A stretch of DNA of 64,000 nt from JBDWFY01 sp965275915. GTDB lineage: Bacteria > Pseudomonadota > Alphaproteobacteria > Rhizobiales > Stappiaceae. Positions 9,767 to 18,831 of the stretch are shown one piece after another. The stretch is from the NCBI GenBank assembly GCA_965275915.1, contig CBDHYI010000006.1, positions 882,087-946,086 of the forward strand, given 5' to 3'. Both the position numbers and the translations under genes were made by a program. The first letter of the stretch is position 1; the number at the start of each line of letters is the position of its first letter. The notes under the pieces were generated by a model. The model saw nothing but the letters and a program-made list of their open reading frames with translations, was not told the DNA's origin and ran no database searches.

Positions 9767-9831
9767 TCCAGCGAGAGCCCCGTAATTTTCGCCAGTTCGA
9801 TAATTTCACCCAAACGTCTATCTTCATCCAT
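9661..9831 (-). CDS. Possible short acidic ORF antisense to the XRE gene end
   Basis: A 56-residue frame from an ATG at 9831 (MDEDRRLGEIIELAKITGLS and on), or 62 residues from a TTG at 9849. The amphipathic acidic composition looks more protein-like than its alternative frame. It overlaps the XRE gene by 106 bp on the opposite strand and has only a weak ribosome site. It could be a small phage-type protein or chance. Confidence 0.2.
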   Translation of the reverse strand: MDEDRRLGEIIELAKITGLSLDQLEEESRYLSIQDFRIWSDKLSSLPKKRKSREVP

Positions 9832-10272
9832 TGGTCGCCCCACTCGCAAAATACAATCATAAAGTGTCGCAAGGAACTCGGCGATGTCAATTGGAAGCGC
9901 GGTACATGAGCAAGTTTTTGACTGACAATTAATTCAAACAGTGGATATTCAGTGGAACAAGTACATGTAAAATGTACTTTTAGAAATGAGATTCATATTA
10001 ATTGTACTTTTTCTTATAACAAAATTACAAAGTTGTGAAAATACCAGTTAGCCACTTATTCTGGCAATAGCCATATCTCGGAAGAAAGCGAAATTTTCGT
10101 CAGATACAACGAGAGTGCGTCCTGTGAAGGTTGAATCACTTCACGACAAGGATACGCGTGAAAACAAAGGGTTGGGGCATTTTACCCGATCCAGAGGTCG
10201 CGAGATTTGCCCCGGCTCAGATACGATCCTGTGTTCCACCTGTTGACGTATGGGCTTTACTGCGTGCTGTTT
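9767..10272. other. AT-rich gap after the XRE gene
   Basis: About 500 bp without a strong gene. It carries an inverted repeat at 9959-9979 and a further TTGTACTTTT half-site near 10011. Otherwise nothing is recognised, and no terminator for gltS is evident. Confidence 0.5.
9959..9979. promoter_or_regulatory. Second operator-like inverted repeat (AAGTACA...TGTACTT)
   Basis: AAGTACA-tgtaaaa-TGTACTT, 7-bp arms with a 7-bp spacer, followed about 30 bp later by a further TTGTACTTT half-site. A CAGTACAT sequence also occurs near 9399 before the XRE gene. Such clustered sites are common for phage repressors; binding by the neighbouring XRE protein is inference. Confidence 0.35.
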
Positions 10273-11484
10273 CTATAACCCCACAAAAAACTGAATAATA
10301 AACGCATTTGCCAGATCCACGAAAAAAGCCGACACCAGAGGCAGCACGATGAAGGCCAAGGGTGCCGGGCCGTAGCGTTTGGTTACGGATGACATGTTGG
10401 CAATCGCGGTCGGCGTTGCGCCGAGCGTGAAACCGGCAAAACCGGCGCTCAGCACAGCCGCCGTATAGTCCCGTCCGAGGAACCGGAACAGGATCAGAAG
10501 GATAAAGACGGTGGTTCCGACCACCTGAAGCGCCAAAACGCTCAGAAGCGGGGCGCCGAGTTCGGCGAGGGTCCAGAGTTTCATGCTCATCAGGGACATG
10601 GCGAGGAAGATCGACAAGCAATAGTCCGATACGACGGCCATGGCGCGGGTTCGGGCGGGCCAAAGGAGTTTCGGCATGAGATACGGGATCGTGTTGGACA
10701 AGATGATGCCGGCCAGCAGGCATGCAACGAACAGCGGCAGTTTCAACCCCATTTCAAGGATCAGTTCGTTCGCGCCATAGCCGATGATGATTGCGATGTT
10801 GGTGACCAGAATGGTGCGCATCAGGTTGATATGGTCGACATCGTTTTCGTGCGTCTTGTCGCCTTCGTAAGGAAGACCGACAACCGGTCTGGCGTGTTCC
10901 CGCTCCGGCTTCAGACTGTACCCGTCTATCAGAAATTTCGCGATCGGCCCGCCCAAAAGCGCGGCGCAGACGAGACCGAGCGTGGCCGAGGCGATGCCGA
11001 TTTCGCTGGCGGCCTGAAATCCGGTGGCCTCCTGGATGGTCGGTCCCCAGGCGATGGCGGTGCCGTGGCCCCCGATAAGAGACGCTGAGCCCAAAAGCAC
11101 GCTCACTGCACTGGGCAGATCGAACAGGGAGGTTCCAAGCAGGCCGATCAGGTTTTGCAGGAGCATGAAACTGACGGTCATGATCAGCAGCAGCACCAGC
11201 ATGCGCCCGCCGGCGATGAGATCGACCAAACGGGCATTGAGGCCGATTGTCGTGAAGAAGATGACGAGAAGCAGGTCCCGGGTTGCGAGTTCGAACTGCA
11301 CCTCGATATCAAACATCGCATAGAGGATCAGCGTTATCACCGCCGCAGCAAGGCCACCGGAAACCGGCTCGGGAATGTTGTAGTTCTGCAAAAACGCGAC
11401 ACGGCGCGTCAGGAAGGCACCGAGAAAATAAACGACAATGCCGAGCGTAAAGGCAATAAAATCGGGAACCCCATACTGTGACAT
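10273..11484 (-). CDS. gltS: Sodium/glutamate symporter GltS
   Basis: A 403-residue inner-membrane carrier of the ESS family, which imports glutamate with sodium ions. It is hydrophobic throughout, with about ten membrane spans and a charged cytosolic loop near the middle (PEREHARPVVGLPYEGDKTH). Family signatures are visible in both inverted halves: NIPEPVSGGLAAA and FFTTIGLNARL near the N-terminus, SASLIGGHGTAIAWGP before the loop, and GRDYTAAVLSAGFAGFTLGA with TPTAIANM in the second half. Length matches the E. coli protein. It stands alone, with long intergenic stretches on both sides. Confidence 0.92.
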   Translation of the reverse strand: MSQYGVPDFIAFTLGIVVYFLGAFLTRRVAFLQNYNIPEPVSGGLAAAVITLILYAMFDIEVQFELATRDLLLVIFFTTIGLNARLVDLIAGGRMLVLLLIMTVSFMLLQNLIGLLGTSLFDLPSAVSVLLGSASLIGGHGTAIAWGPTIQEATGFQAASEIGIASATLGLVCAALLGGPIAKFLIDGYSLKPEREHARPVVGLPYEGDKTHENDVDHINLMRTILVTNIAIIIGYGANELILEMGLKLPLFVACLLAGIILSNTIPYLMPKLLWPARTRAMAVVSDYCLSIFLAMSLMSMKLWTLAELGAPLLSVLALQVVGTTVFILLILFRFLGRDYTAAVLSAGFAGFTLGATPTAIANMSSVTKRYGPAPLAFIVLPLVSAFFVDLANAFIIQFFVGL

Positions 11485-12276
11485 CAGCGTTTCTCCCGCC
11501 CCTCACCCCATCACACCTGTTGGTGTCTTGTGCATTGCGTTGTTCAATAAGGCGATGAAAATCCTGCGTGATCAAGACTTTATTGGGAACCGGTTAGACA
11601 AATGGTGTCTCCGTCCGTATCGTCGTCGGCATGTGTTGCAAAACAGCAGCGATAATCGACACCGTCAAAGAACGGCAGGCCGACGCTGAACTGCATGGGA
11701 CTATTAAAGTCATTCCTTTCCTGGTGAGCGGCACAAGACGGCTGACGACCCATCCAACACACTTTTTAGTTGGGTAAATATCTGCGCAGCAAAGCGGAAT
11801 TTATCAGACCAAAACCGGAACTTATGCAGTGCAAGCGGTTCTTGCGGAATTTTTTCAGATCAACAATTGAGGCAAATCTCTACTTATACGTGCATCAGCA
11901 TGGCAACTTGAAGGCAACTCTGTGTCGAATAAAGGATATTATTCACACTTTGTTCTCACGAACGTGTGATGATTCTCACTCTTTTTTATCTTTTTTTCAT
12001 GGGGTCAAGCAGAACCTTCGTTTTGTCGACAGATAAAATTTTATCTTTTGTTTCAACCGCAAAGACAGTTTTTTGTGAGACGGTTCTCGCCACCGCAACA
12101 GCAGATTTTGGCTAACTTCGCGTCAAAGGATGCAAATGCAATCTGCTATTGCAAGTCAATATGGTTAATCCCATGTATACTGGTAGCCGGCCAGTAGAGG
12201 TAAAACCCGTTGGCCAGAAACTGCAGAGCGTCATACTACGCCTGCAGAACACCGGAGGAGCCTGGGGAGGCACCTG
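11485..12276. other. Long intergenic stretch
   Basis: About 790 bp without a supported gene. Short open frames (11580-11762 minus, 11770-12036 plus) have no ribosome sites and unusual compositions. The region becomes AT-rich around 11940-12060 and must hold the promoters of gltS and of the secreted-protein gene at 12277. Confidence 0.5.
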
Positions 12277-12888
12277 ATGAGAAGTGCAGTGAAAGCCATT
12301 GCTGTGGGGCTGACAGCAATCGCGTTAAGTGGATTTTCTGCGCAGGCGGACGCATTAGAAGGGAAAACCGAGCGGCATATTCTTCGCTCAGACCGGCTTG
12401 CAGTGCTGGTTCACACACCCTCGTCCATTCCAAAACCGGCCGCTGACGGCTCGGAAATGGATATATGGATTGGCGAAGTCGAGTTTTCGGACCGCCGCGC
12501 CGTTTGGGTGGAACTGATCGATTCCTATGGTGAAGTCGTTTACGACTCTGAAATCAAGCACAACGAGACGCATCTGTTGCCGGACGGTCGTGCGATCGTC
12601 GTGCGGGCACTTGCCGATGACAGCGATCCGCAAGTCGCCAAAGTCTATGAGGACCGCGTCACACCGGATGCCAATCTGGTCGTAACCCGCCGGATCGTTG
12701 ATGACAGCGGCGATCAGAAGACCTCGGTCGAATATGTTCAGGAAACGCAACCGGAAAAACAATCCACGATGATGACGATTGCCAAATTCGGCAATTCAGT
12801 CTGGGAGACAGTGACACGGGTCGTGGGTGCGGCCGTCAGTTCAGTACAGGTCGCCTGGTCATGGATCGTGGACTCGCTGACGGCTTGA
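12277..12888 (+). CDS. Secreted/periplasmic protein of unknown function
   Basis: A 203-residue protein with a GGGGAGG ribosome site 6 bp before the ATG. Residues 1-26 are a signal peptide (AIAVGLTAIALSGFSAQADA, cut after QADA). The mature part has beta-rich, acidic text (EMDIWIGEVEFSDRRAVWVE, ELIDSYGEVVYDSE) and a conserved-looking RRIVDDSGDQKTSVEYVQET segment. The last 40 residues form an amphipathic or hydrophobic helix (VWETVTRVVGAAVSSVQVAW) that could touch the membrane. I do not recognise the family. It is a single gene closed by a strong terminator at 12921. Confidence 0.8.
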   Translation: MRSAVKAIAVGLTAIALSGFSAQADALEGKTERHILRSDRLAVLVHTPSSIPKPAADGSEMDIWIGEVEFSDRRAVWVELIDSYGEVVYDSEIKHNETHLLPDGRAIVVRALADDSDPQVAKVYEDRVTPDANLVVTRRIVDDSGDQKTSVEYVQETQPEKQSTMMTIAKFGNSVWETVTRVVGAAVSSVQVAWSWIVDSLTA

Positions 12889-13234
12889 TCTTTGGACCGG
12901 CAGCGGGCCTCACCTGACACCAAAAAACCGGCAGTTCCGGGCATCTGATGTCTGGAACTGCCGGTTTTTTGATGTCTCTCATTGCCAAATCGGACGGATA
13001 ATTGCTCTTTCCCACAAAGCCGATCCGCGATGAGGCCGAAAATTAGAATTTATTGGCTTTGCTTTTCATGGAAACAAAGCGATAAAAGCAATCTAATTCA
13101 GAGTGATCAAAGGCAAGGCCAACCTCATTATTCTCCGATACGTTCTCAGAACAGGCAATCTCTCAGAGAAGGTCAGCGTTTTTCTGACCAAAAGACCATG
13201 AGGATGACCGTATTGAAAAAGAGACGATACTCCC
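12889..13234. other. Intergenic region with terminator and cysK promoter
   Basis: About 345 bp. Its left part holds the terminator at 12921-12971. The right part contains AT-rich text and presumably the cysK promoter, but no riboswitch fold or clear operator is recognised. Confidence 0.5.
12921..12971 (+). terminator. Intrinsic terminator after the secreted-protein gene
   Basis: A long stem with arms AAAAAACCGGCAGTTCC and GGAACTGCCGGTTTTTT around a short loop, beginning in an A-run and ending in six T. It is bidirectional in form, and on the plus strand ends the gene that stops at 12888. Confidence 0.9.
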
Positions 13235-14281
13235 ATGACTGTTAGAGAATCCGCCCTCGCCGCAATCGGCAATACACCGCTCATACGCCTTAACCGCGTC
13301 TCGGAACTGACGGGCTGTGACATCTACGGCAAGGCGGAGTTCATGAATCCCGGCCAGTCTGTGAAGGATCGGGCCGGACTGTTCATCATCCGCGATGCGG
13401 AAAAGAAAGGGCTGTTGCAACCTGGCGGCGTTATTGTCGAGGGCACCGCCGGCAACACCGGTATTGGTCTGACTATGGTCGCCAACGCTTTGGGCTACCG
13501 GACAATCATCGTCATTCCCGAGACCCAAAGCCAGGAAAAGAAAGACACGCTTCGGCTGATGGGTGCGGAACTGATCGAGGTTCCGGCCGTCGGTTACAAA
13601 AATCCCAACAACTACGTCAAAGTCTCAGGCCGCCTTGCCGACCAGATCGCAAAAAACGACCAGAACGGGGCCATCTGGGCAAACCAATTCGACAATGTCG
13701 CCAACCGCGACGGACATATCGAAACGACCGCGCCTGAAATCTGGGATCAGCTCAACGGGAAAGTTGACGGTTTCATTTGTGCGGTCGGCACCGGAGGGAC
13801 CCTGGCCGGTGTCGCTCACGGACTTCGGGAGCGAAACAGGACCATCAAGATCGGCCTTGCCGACCCGATGGGTGCGGCCCTTTATAACTATTATGCCAAC
13901 GGCGAACTGAAGGCCGAAGGATCTTCCATCACCGAAGGCATCGGTCAGGGCCGGATTACGGCCAATCTGGAAGGTCTGGAAATCGACATGCCCTTCCAGA
14001 TTCCCGATTCGGAGGGTATCCCGCTGGCCTTCGACCTTCTTGAGCATGAAGGCATGTGCCTTGGCGGTTCCTCAGGCATCAACGTCGCGGGCGCCATCCG
14101 GATGGCAAAAGAACTGGGACCGGGGCACACGATCGTGACTGTTCTTTGCGACTTCGGCACGCGCTATCAATCCAAGATGTTCAATCCTGAATTTCTGCGG
14201 TCCAAAGACCTGCCGGTTCCGGCGTGGCTTGAGCGAAAAACGGATATCGACGTCCCGTTTGAAGAGGTGCCTACACAATAA
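13235..14281 (+). CDS. cysK: Cysteine synthase A (O-acetylserine sulfhydrylase)
   Basis: A 348-residue PLP enzyme that makes L-cysteine from O-acetylserine and sulfide in the cytosol. The PLP-binding lysine is K44 in NPGQSVKDRAG. The substrate loop EGTAGNTGIG starts near residue 69, the phosphate cradle is VGTGGTLAG, and a C-terminal serine lies in MCLGGSSGIN. It is the long alphaproteobacterial form, with a C-terminal extension beyond 310 residues, and lacks the CBS domains of cystathionine beta-synthase. Ribosome site AGAGACGAT precedes the ATG. It is not in an operon with cysE. An alternative cysteine synthase or cystathionine synthase subtype is possible. Confidence 0.92.
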   Translation: MTVRESALAAIGNTPLIRLNRVSELTGCDIYGKAEFMNPGQSVKDRAGLFIIRDAEKKGLLQPGGVIVEGTAGNTGIGLTMVANALGYRTIIVIPETQSQEKKDTLRLMGAELIEVPAVGYKNPNNYVKVSGRLADQIAKNDQNGAIWANQFDNVANRDGHIETTAPEIWDQLNGKVDGFICAVGTGGTLAGVAHGLRERNRTIKIGLADPMGAALYNYYANGELKAEGSSITEGIGQGRITANLEGLEIDMPFQIPDSEGIPLAFDLLEHEGMCLGGSSGINVAGAIRMAKELGPGHTIVTVLCDFGTRYQSKMFNPEFLRSKDLPVPAWLERKTDIDVPFEEVPTQ

Positions 14282-14406
14282 GCTTGCAAAGCGACGGCGG
14301 CGACCGTTCACACCTAACATGTTGTCTTGATGAGAATAATGCCACAGAACGGAAACAGTCTGTCATAATTCGTTCTTGTTGATACAGACAACCGGACCGG
14401 GCGCGC

Positions 14407-15855
14407 ATGGACATTCTTGTCGACAATATCCATTTCATTGCCGTCACAATTTTCGCCTTTTATATGCTGGCCGGTGTCTGTGCCGTGCGGGAGATCATGT
14501 ATGGACGAACGGCGCAGGGGTCGATTGCCTGGCTGCTGTCGCTGTTTTTCTTCCCGATCCTGACTGTTTTTATCTATCTGATATTCGGCTGGAAAAGGTT
14601 TGACGATTATCGGCGTCTGACAAAGGGTGAAATTTTACCGGACAAAGATGCGCCCGGCGGTCAAGGCTCCCCGGCCAAACGCCATACTGTTGTGTCCAGC
14701 GTCACCGGGCGCCACTTTAAGGTGCTGACCAGCGCGGCCCCCATTCCCTTTCAGTCAGGCAATAAAGCAGACCTGCTGATCGATGGACACGAGACATTCG
14801 CGTCCATTTTTGAGGGGATCAGAGCGGCGCAGCACTATGTTCTGGTTCAGTTTTTTATCATCCGAGATGACCGGCTTGGCCATGAACTCGCCGATCTCCT
14901 GATTGAAAAGGCAAAAGAAGGCGTTTCGACCTATCTCCTCTATGACAATCTGGGCAGCAAAGATCTTTCCGGCCGTTATATCTTGCGCCTTTCAAAGGCG
15001 GGCGTTCAGGTTTCCGGCTTCAATCAAACGCACCCGATGTTGCGCCTGACCGGACCATTTCGGATCAACTTCCGCAATCATCGGAAAATCGTTGTCGTGG
15101 ACGGCAAATCCACGTGGATCGGCGGGCACAATGTCGGCGTGGAATACCTTGGAGAAAACCCGGCGCTTGGCCGATGGCGTGACACGCATGTCAAAGTGAC
15201 CGGCCCGGCGGCGCAGGCCGCCCAATTGTCTTTCGCGGAGGACTGGTTGTGGGCAACCGGCAAACCGCTGCCTGTGCAAAGTGAGACATTTACGGTTTCC
15301 GACAGCAAAGAGTCCGTCCTGGTTATGCCGACGGGACCGGCGGATGCCATAGAAACCTGCGCGGTAGTGTTTGCCGACCTGATTTCCCGGGCAAACAAGC
15401 GCATATGGATTGTGAGCCCCTATTTTGTGCCGGGTATAGAAGTCATCACCGCACTTTACGGCGCTCTGCTTCGGGGCGTCGATGTTCGGGTGCTTCTGCC
15501 CTCAAAACCCGACCACCGCATCGTCTGGCTTGCGAGCACCAGCCATGCGGCCGACATGGTCGCAGCCGGCGTTAAGGTCTACCGCTACAATGACGGCTTT
15601 CTGCATCAGAAGATTTTTCTGGTCGATGATGATCTTGCCGGCGTCGGCACCGTCAATTTCGACAATCGCTCCTTTCGGATCAATTTCGAAGTGACGATGT
15701 GGTTCGCCGAAAGCCCAATTGTTGCAGAGGTTGAGAAGATGCTTAAGGAGGATTTTGCGCAATCCGTTCCGGTCAAGGAGCCGAACCTTTATCATCGACC
15801 GTATTATTTCCAGGTTGCCGCGCGAGCGGCACGTCTGCTCTCTCCCATTCTTTAG
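14407..15855 (+). CDS. cls: Cardiolipin synthase (phospholipase D type)
   Basis: A 482-residue membrane enzyme that joins two phosphatidylglycerol molecules into cardiolipin and glycerol. Two N-terminal membrane spans (IHFIAVTIFAFYMLAGVCAV and GSIAWLLSLFFFPILTVFIY) precede two HKD catalytic motifs: NHRKIVVVDGKSTWIGGHN near residue 222, and LHQKIFLVDDDLAGVGTVNF near 400, each with its following G[TG]xN part. Length and order match bacterial ClsA. It lies alone between cysK and the AlaX gene, while the phosphatidylserine enzymes are encoded at about 30-31 kb. Confidence 0.93.
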   Translation: MDILVDNIHFIAVTIFAFYMLAGVCAVREIMYGRTAQGSIAWLLSLFFFPILTVFIYLIFGWKRFDDYRRLTKGEILPDKDAPGGQGSPAKRHTVVSSVTGRHFKVLTSAAPIPFQSGNKADLLIDGHETFASIFEGIRAAQHYVLVQFFIIRDDRLGHELADLLIEKAKEGVSTYLLYDNLGSKDLSGRYILRLSKAGVQVSGFNQTHPMLRLTGPFRINFRNHRKIVVVDGKSTWIGGHNVGVEYLGENPALGRWRDTHVKVTGPAAQAAQLSFAEDWLWATGKPLPVQSETFTVSDSKESVLVMPTGPADAIETCAVVFADLISRANKRIWIVSPYFVPGIEVITALYGALLRGVDVRVLLPSKPDHRIVWLASTSHAADMVAAGVKVYRYNDGFLHQKIFLVDDDLAGVGTVNFDNRSFRINFEVTMWFAESPIVAEVEKMLKEDFAQSVPVKEPNLYHRPYYFQVAARAARLLSPIL

Positions 15856-15958
15856 CCTGACAGCTCCAGATGACCCTTGCGAAGGCCGTATTCTCAATTA
15901 GGGTGGGGGCTGGGGGCCAGAGCCCGTTCACACCACCACATTCTGTTTCGGAGCACCG

Positions 15959-16678
15959 ATGACCACTGCCCTGTTATTTCGAGACGATGCCTATCTGCGC
16001 AGTTGCGAAGCGACGGTAGCCGGTATCAACGACCGCGGCGGCATTCTGCTTGACCGGACTGTCTTTTACGCGACCAGTGGCGGTCAGCCCGGTGACAATG
16101 GTCATATTGAGTTGGCAGACGGCGACACGATAGAAATCGCAACAACCGTCTTTGGGGATGACAAATCGCAACCCATCCATGTACCGGCTGCCGATCAGCG
16201 TGTTCCGGACGTCGGCGAAACCGTTGTGCTCCATATCGACTGGAAGAACCGGTACAGATACATGCGCGCTCACACGGCCCTGCATCTTCTCTCGGTCGCT
16301 GTTCCCTTCCCGGTAACCGGTGGCCAGATTTCAAAAGACGGCGGGCGGCTTGATTTCGATATTCCTGAAGCCGGTCTTGATAAGGAAGACATCGCAGCAA
16401 GAACCAATGACCTTATCGCGGGCGATCATGGCGTGACCAGCGAATGGATCACAGACGACGAGCTTGCTGCCAATCCCGACCTCGTCAAAACGATGAGTGT
16501 GAAGCCGCCGATGGGAAGCGGCAGGGTTCGCCTCATTCGGATCGGCGGGTCTGTCGATCTGCAGCCGTGCGGCGGAACACACGTGCTGTCGACACAGGAA
16601 ATCGGAACCATAGGCATCCCGAAAATAGAAAAGAAGGGACGACAAAACCGTCGTGTCCGCCTCGCCCTTATAGATTAA
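15959..16678 (+). CDS. Alanyl-tRNA editing protein AlaX-type
   Basis: A 239-residue free-standing editing domain that hydrolyses mischarged Ser-tRNA(Ala) in the cytosol. It matches the AlaRS editing region. Residues 35-45 give VFYATSGGQPGDNG. The zinc site is formed by H105 and H109 in RAHTALHLL plus C204 and H208 in CGGTH. The length suits the AlaX-M class, with an N-terminal beta-barrel and no aminoacylation domain. A GGAG site lies before the ATG. It is followed 23 bp later by the sulfurtransferase gene, so the two are probably co-transcribed. Confidence 0.9.
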   Translation: MTTALLFRDDAYLRSCEATVAGINDRGGILLDRTVFYATSGGQPGDNGHIELADGDTIEIATTVFGDDKSQPIHVPAADQRVPDVGETVVLHIDWKNRYRYMRAHTALHLLSVAVPFPVTGGQISKDGGRLDFDIPEAGLDKEDIAARTNDLIAGDHGVTSEWITDDELAANPDLVKTMSVKPPMGSGRVRLIRIGGSVDLQPCGGTHVLSTQEIGTIGIPKIEKKGRQNRRVRLALID

Positions 16679-16701
16679 AGCTCAACGTACCGGAGAGACG
16701 C

Positions 16702-17556
16702 ATGCCCACCTCACATCTTGTATCCACCGACTGGTTGCATGAGCATTTGAGTGCGCCGGATGTCATTCCGGTGGATGCCAGCTGGTATCTGCCGTCACAA
16801 AACAGGGATACGCATGCGGAATTCCTGGAGGCTCACATTCCAGGCGCGGTCTTTTTTGATATCGACGCGATCAGTGATCCCAATTCGGACCTGCCGCATA
16901 TGCTGCCGCCGACCCATGTTTTTTCCTCCAGAATGCGCAAACTGGGCATCGGAGACGGGCAAACACTGGTTGTCTACGATACGCACGGACTGTTTTCCGC
17001 ACCCCGGGTCTGGTGGACATTCCGTATCATGGGCGTGGAGCGGGTCATGGTTCTGGATGGCGGCATGCCGAAATGGCGGGCGGAAGACCGGCCATTGGAG
17101 GAGGGACGCCCTCACCGTCCGGAACGGCATTTTTCCGCGCGGCTGAACCACGGCATGATTGCTGCAGCCGATCAAATCAATAAAAGACTTGGAGAGGCCG
17201 GATTTCAGATCGCCGATGCCCGCTCACTTGGACGGTATGGCGGCGAGGAGCCCGAACCCAGGCCAGGCTTGCGCAGCGGGCATATACCCGGCAGCAAGAA
17301 CGTGCACTACGCACAACTGATCGATGGATCGGGCCGGCTGAAACCACTGCATGATCTGAGACAGGCTTTTACCGACGCGGGCCTTGACCTTGACCGTCCG
17401 ATCACGACCACCTGCGGATCCGGTGTCACCGCGGCAATCCTGACGCTCGCGCTTTCAGAACTCGGCAAACAGGACGGTCAGCTTTATGACGGTTCGTGGG
17501 TCGAATGGGGTGGGCGCGAGGATCTTCCCGTTGAGACGGGAGCAGGCAAGCAATAA
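16702..17556 (+). CDS. sseA: 3-mercaptopyruvate sulfurtransferase
   Basis: A 284-residue two-domain rhodanese that transfers sulfur from 3-mercaptopyruvate to thiol acceptors. The N-domain (residues 1-130) has the structural signature HIPGAVFFDID. The C-domain has DARSLGRYGG, SGHIPGSKNVH and the active loop CGSGVTA with catalytic C238; CGSGVT rather than CRKGVT marks a mercaptopyruvate enzyme rather than thiosulfate rhodanese. The ATG at 16702 is chosen because GGAGAGA lies just upstream and the longer frame (from 16444) overlaps the AlaX gene. It sits near cysK only loosely. Confidence 0.93.
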   Translation: MPTSHLVSTDWLHEHLSAPDVIPVDASWYLPSQNRDTHAEFLEAHIPGAVFFDIDAISDPNSDLPHMLPPTHVFSSRMRKLGIGDGQTLVVYDTHGLFSAPRVWWTFRIMGVERVMVLDGGMPKWRAEDRPLEEGRPHRPERHFSARLNHGMIAAADQINKRLGEAGFQIADARSLGRYGGEEPEPRPGLRSGHIPGSKNVHYAQLIDGSGRLKPLHDLRQAFTDAGLDLDRPITTTCGSGVTAAILTLALSELGKQDGQLYDGSWVEWGGREDLPVETGAGKQ

Positions 17557-17610
17557 GCAGTTCCCTGCCCTAGGATATGGATCATCCTTGCAGGCCGTCA
17601 AAATGTCCGG

Positions 17611-18174
17611 TTACTGCCGGGCCCATTCCTCAACTTCTTCGCGCAGATTCGCGATCACCCGACGGTTCTGCGATTTACAGGATATATCCGGGCAATCCCG
17701 CACAATCCGCTCTTTGCCGTACCCTTTGGCCCATAGCCGGTCAGCCGCGACGCCCTTCGAGATCAGGTAATTCATCGCCGCGTCCGCGCGTTGCTGCGAC
17801 AGCGCAATATTTGCCGCGGCATCGCCCGGATCGTCGGAGAAGCCCTGCAGTTTCACTTTCCAACCCGGGTTTTGATTGAGCCAGGCAGCCTGACTGTCCA
17901 GTGTCACCTTCGCGGTGTTGTCAAGCGCCGACGAGTCGGCGGTGAAATAAACCCGCCGCCCCACATTGAGGATGAAGTCTTCTTCACTGCCGGCTTTCAA
18001 GTCAGTGTAGCCGGCAGCGGGTGCGTTGGTCACGTCAGGCGTGGTCACGGTCTCAACACTCTGACAGGCCGTCAGCGCCACCATTGCGAAAAGGAACCCT
18101 CCAGAGCGAGACAGGTTTCTGTTTGGCAAGAAATTCAGCATTCCGACGGCCCCCAATATTCTACTACTCTTCAC
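17611..18174 (-). CDS. OmpA-family peptidoglycan-binding lipoprotein
   Basis: A 187-residue outer-membrane lipoprotein. The lipobox VALTAC puts the lipidated cysteine near residue 37 after a long, perhaps over-extended N-terminus. The mature part holds an OmpA/Pal domain: VYFTADSSALD, LQGFSDDPGDAAANIALSQQ, RADAAMNYLISKGV, and the closing KSQNRRVIANL, which supplies the Asp/Arg pair that grips meso-diaminopimelate. It is not in a tol-pal cluster, so it is probably a Pal-like paralogue. The L,D-transpeptidase gene starts 657 bp upstream on the same strand and ends 19 bp before this start, suggesting a small cell-wall operon. Confidence 0.88.
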   Translation of the reverse strand: MKSSRILGAVGMLNFLPNRNLSRSGGFLFAMVALTACQSVETVTTPDVTNAPAAGYTDLKAGSEEDFILNVGRRVYFTADSSALDNTAKVTLDSQAAWLNQNPGWKVKLQGFSDDPGDAAANIALSQQRADAAMNYLISKGVAADRLWAKGYGKERIVRDCPDISCKSQNRRVIANLREEVEEWARQ

Positions 18175-18192
18175 ATAGTTTATGCTGGTAAT

Positions 18193-18831
18193 TTACCCGG
18201 CGCTCGCCCCAATATGCTCAAGAACAAGCACCTTGGTCCCGATCGGTGTTCGCTGGTAAAGATCAATTATATCTTCGGGGAACATCCGAATGCATCCGCT
18301 TGAAACATCATTGCCGATGCTCCAGGGCTCAAGCGTTCCATGCAGCCGATAGCCGGTGTCCCGGCCGTTGTTATAAAGATAAAGCGCTCTGGGTCCGAGC
18401 GGATTTTGGGGCGAACCTCCCTCGACCAGCCGCGGAAGATCAGGTTGCCTTTTCAGCATTTCCGGCGGCGGCACCCAGCGTGGCCAAAGGGCTTTTCTAT
18501 CGACCTGAGCGGTTCCATACCATTTGAAACCTTCACGGCCGACACCGACGCCATAGCGGAGTGCAGTGTCATTGCCCCAGATGATGTAAAGGAAATGATT
18601 GCGCGTGTCGACAACCAGCGTGCCCGGGGGTTCGGGGCTGAAATATTTCACCATTTGCCGGTGCCATGTCGGGTGGATTTTCTTGAAATTCGTCACCCGG
18701 TAGGCGAAGCCATTGTCTTCCTTAACCCCGGAGAAATAAGCCGAGGCGGTCGCGCTCAAAGCCGGTGAGCTCGCTGCGAGAACCGCGCTGGCTGCAACAC
18801 CGGCCAGGAACTTTCGTCTACCAATGGACAT
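18193..18831 (-). CDS. L,D-transpeptidase (YkuD), Tat-type signal
   Basis: A 212-residue periplasmic enzyme that makes 3-3 peptide crosslinks in peptidoglycan or attaches lipoproteins to it. The signal (IGRRKFLAGVAASAVLAA) has a twin-arginine look. The YkuD domain fills residues about 65-205: catalytic H164 in YRLHGT and C180 in SSGCIRM. An AGGAGGGG site precedes the ATG. It is followed closely by the OmpA-type lipoprotein gene. Rhizobiales typically hold many such small paralogues; substrate preference cannot be told. Confidence 0.93.
   Translation of the reverse strand: MSIGRRKFLAGVAASAVLAASSPALSATASAYFSGVKEDNGFAYRVTNFKKIHPTWHRQMVKYFSPEPPGTLVVDTRNHFLYIIWGNDTALRYGVGVGREGFKWYGTAQVDRKALWPRWVPPPEMLKRQPDLPRLVEGGSPQNPLGPRALYLYNNGRDTGYRLHGTLEPWSIGNDVSSGCIRMFPEDIIDLYQRTPIGTKVLVLEHIGASAG

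Noticed and set aside
11580..12036. Short frames in the gap after gltS.
   Set aside because: They show low-complexity or unusual text, no Shine-Dalgarno sequence and AT-rich non-coding character.
16444..16701. Upstream extension of the sulfurtransferase gene.
   Set aside because: It overlaps the AlaX gene in another frame and lacks the N-terminal family sequence; the ATG at 16702 has a good ribosome site.
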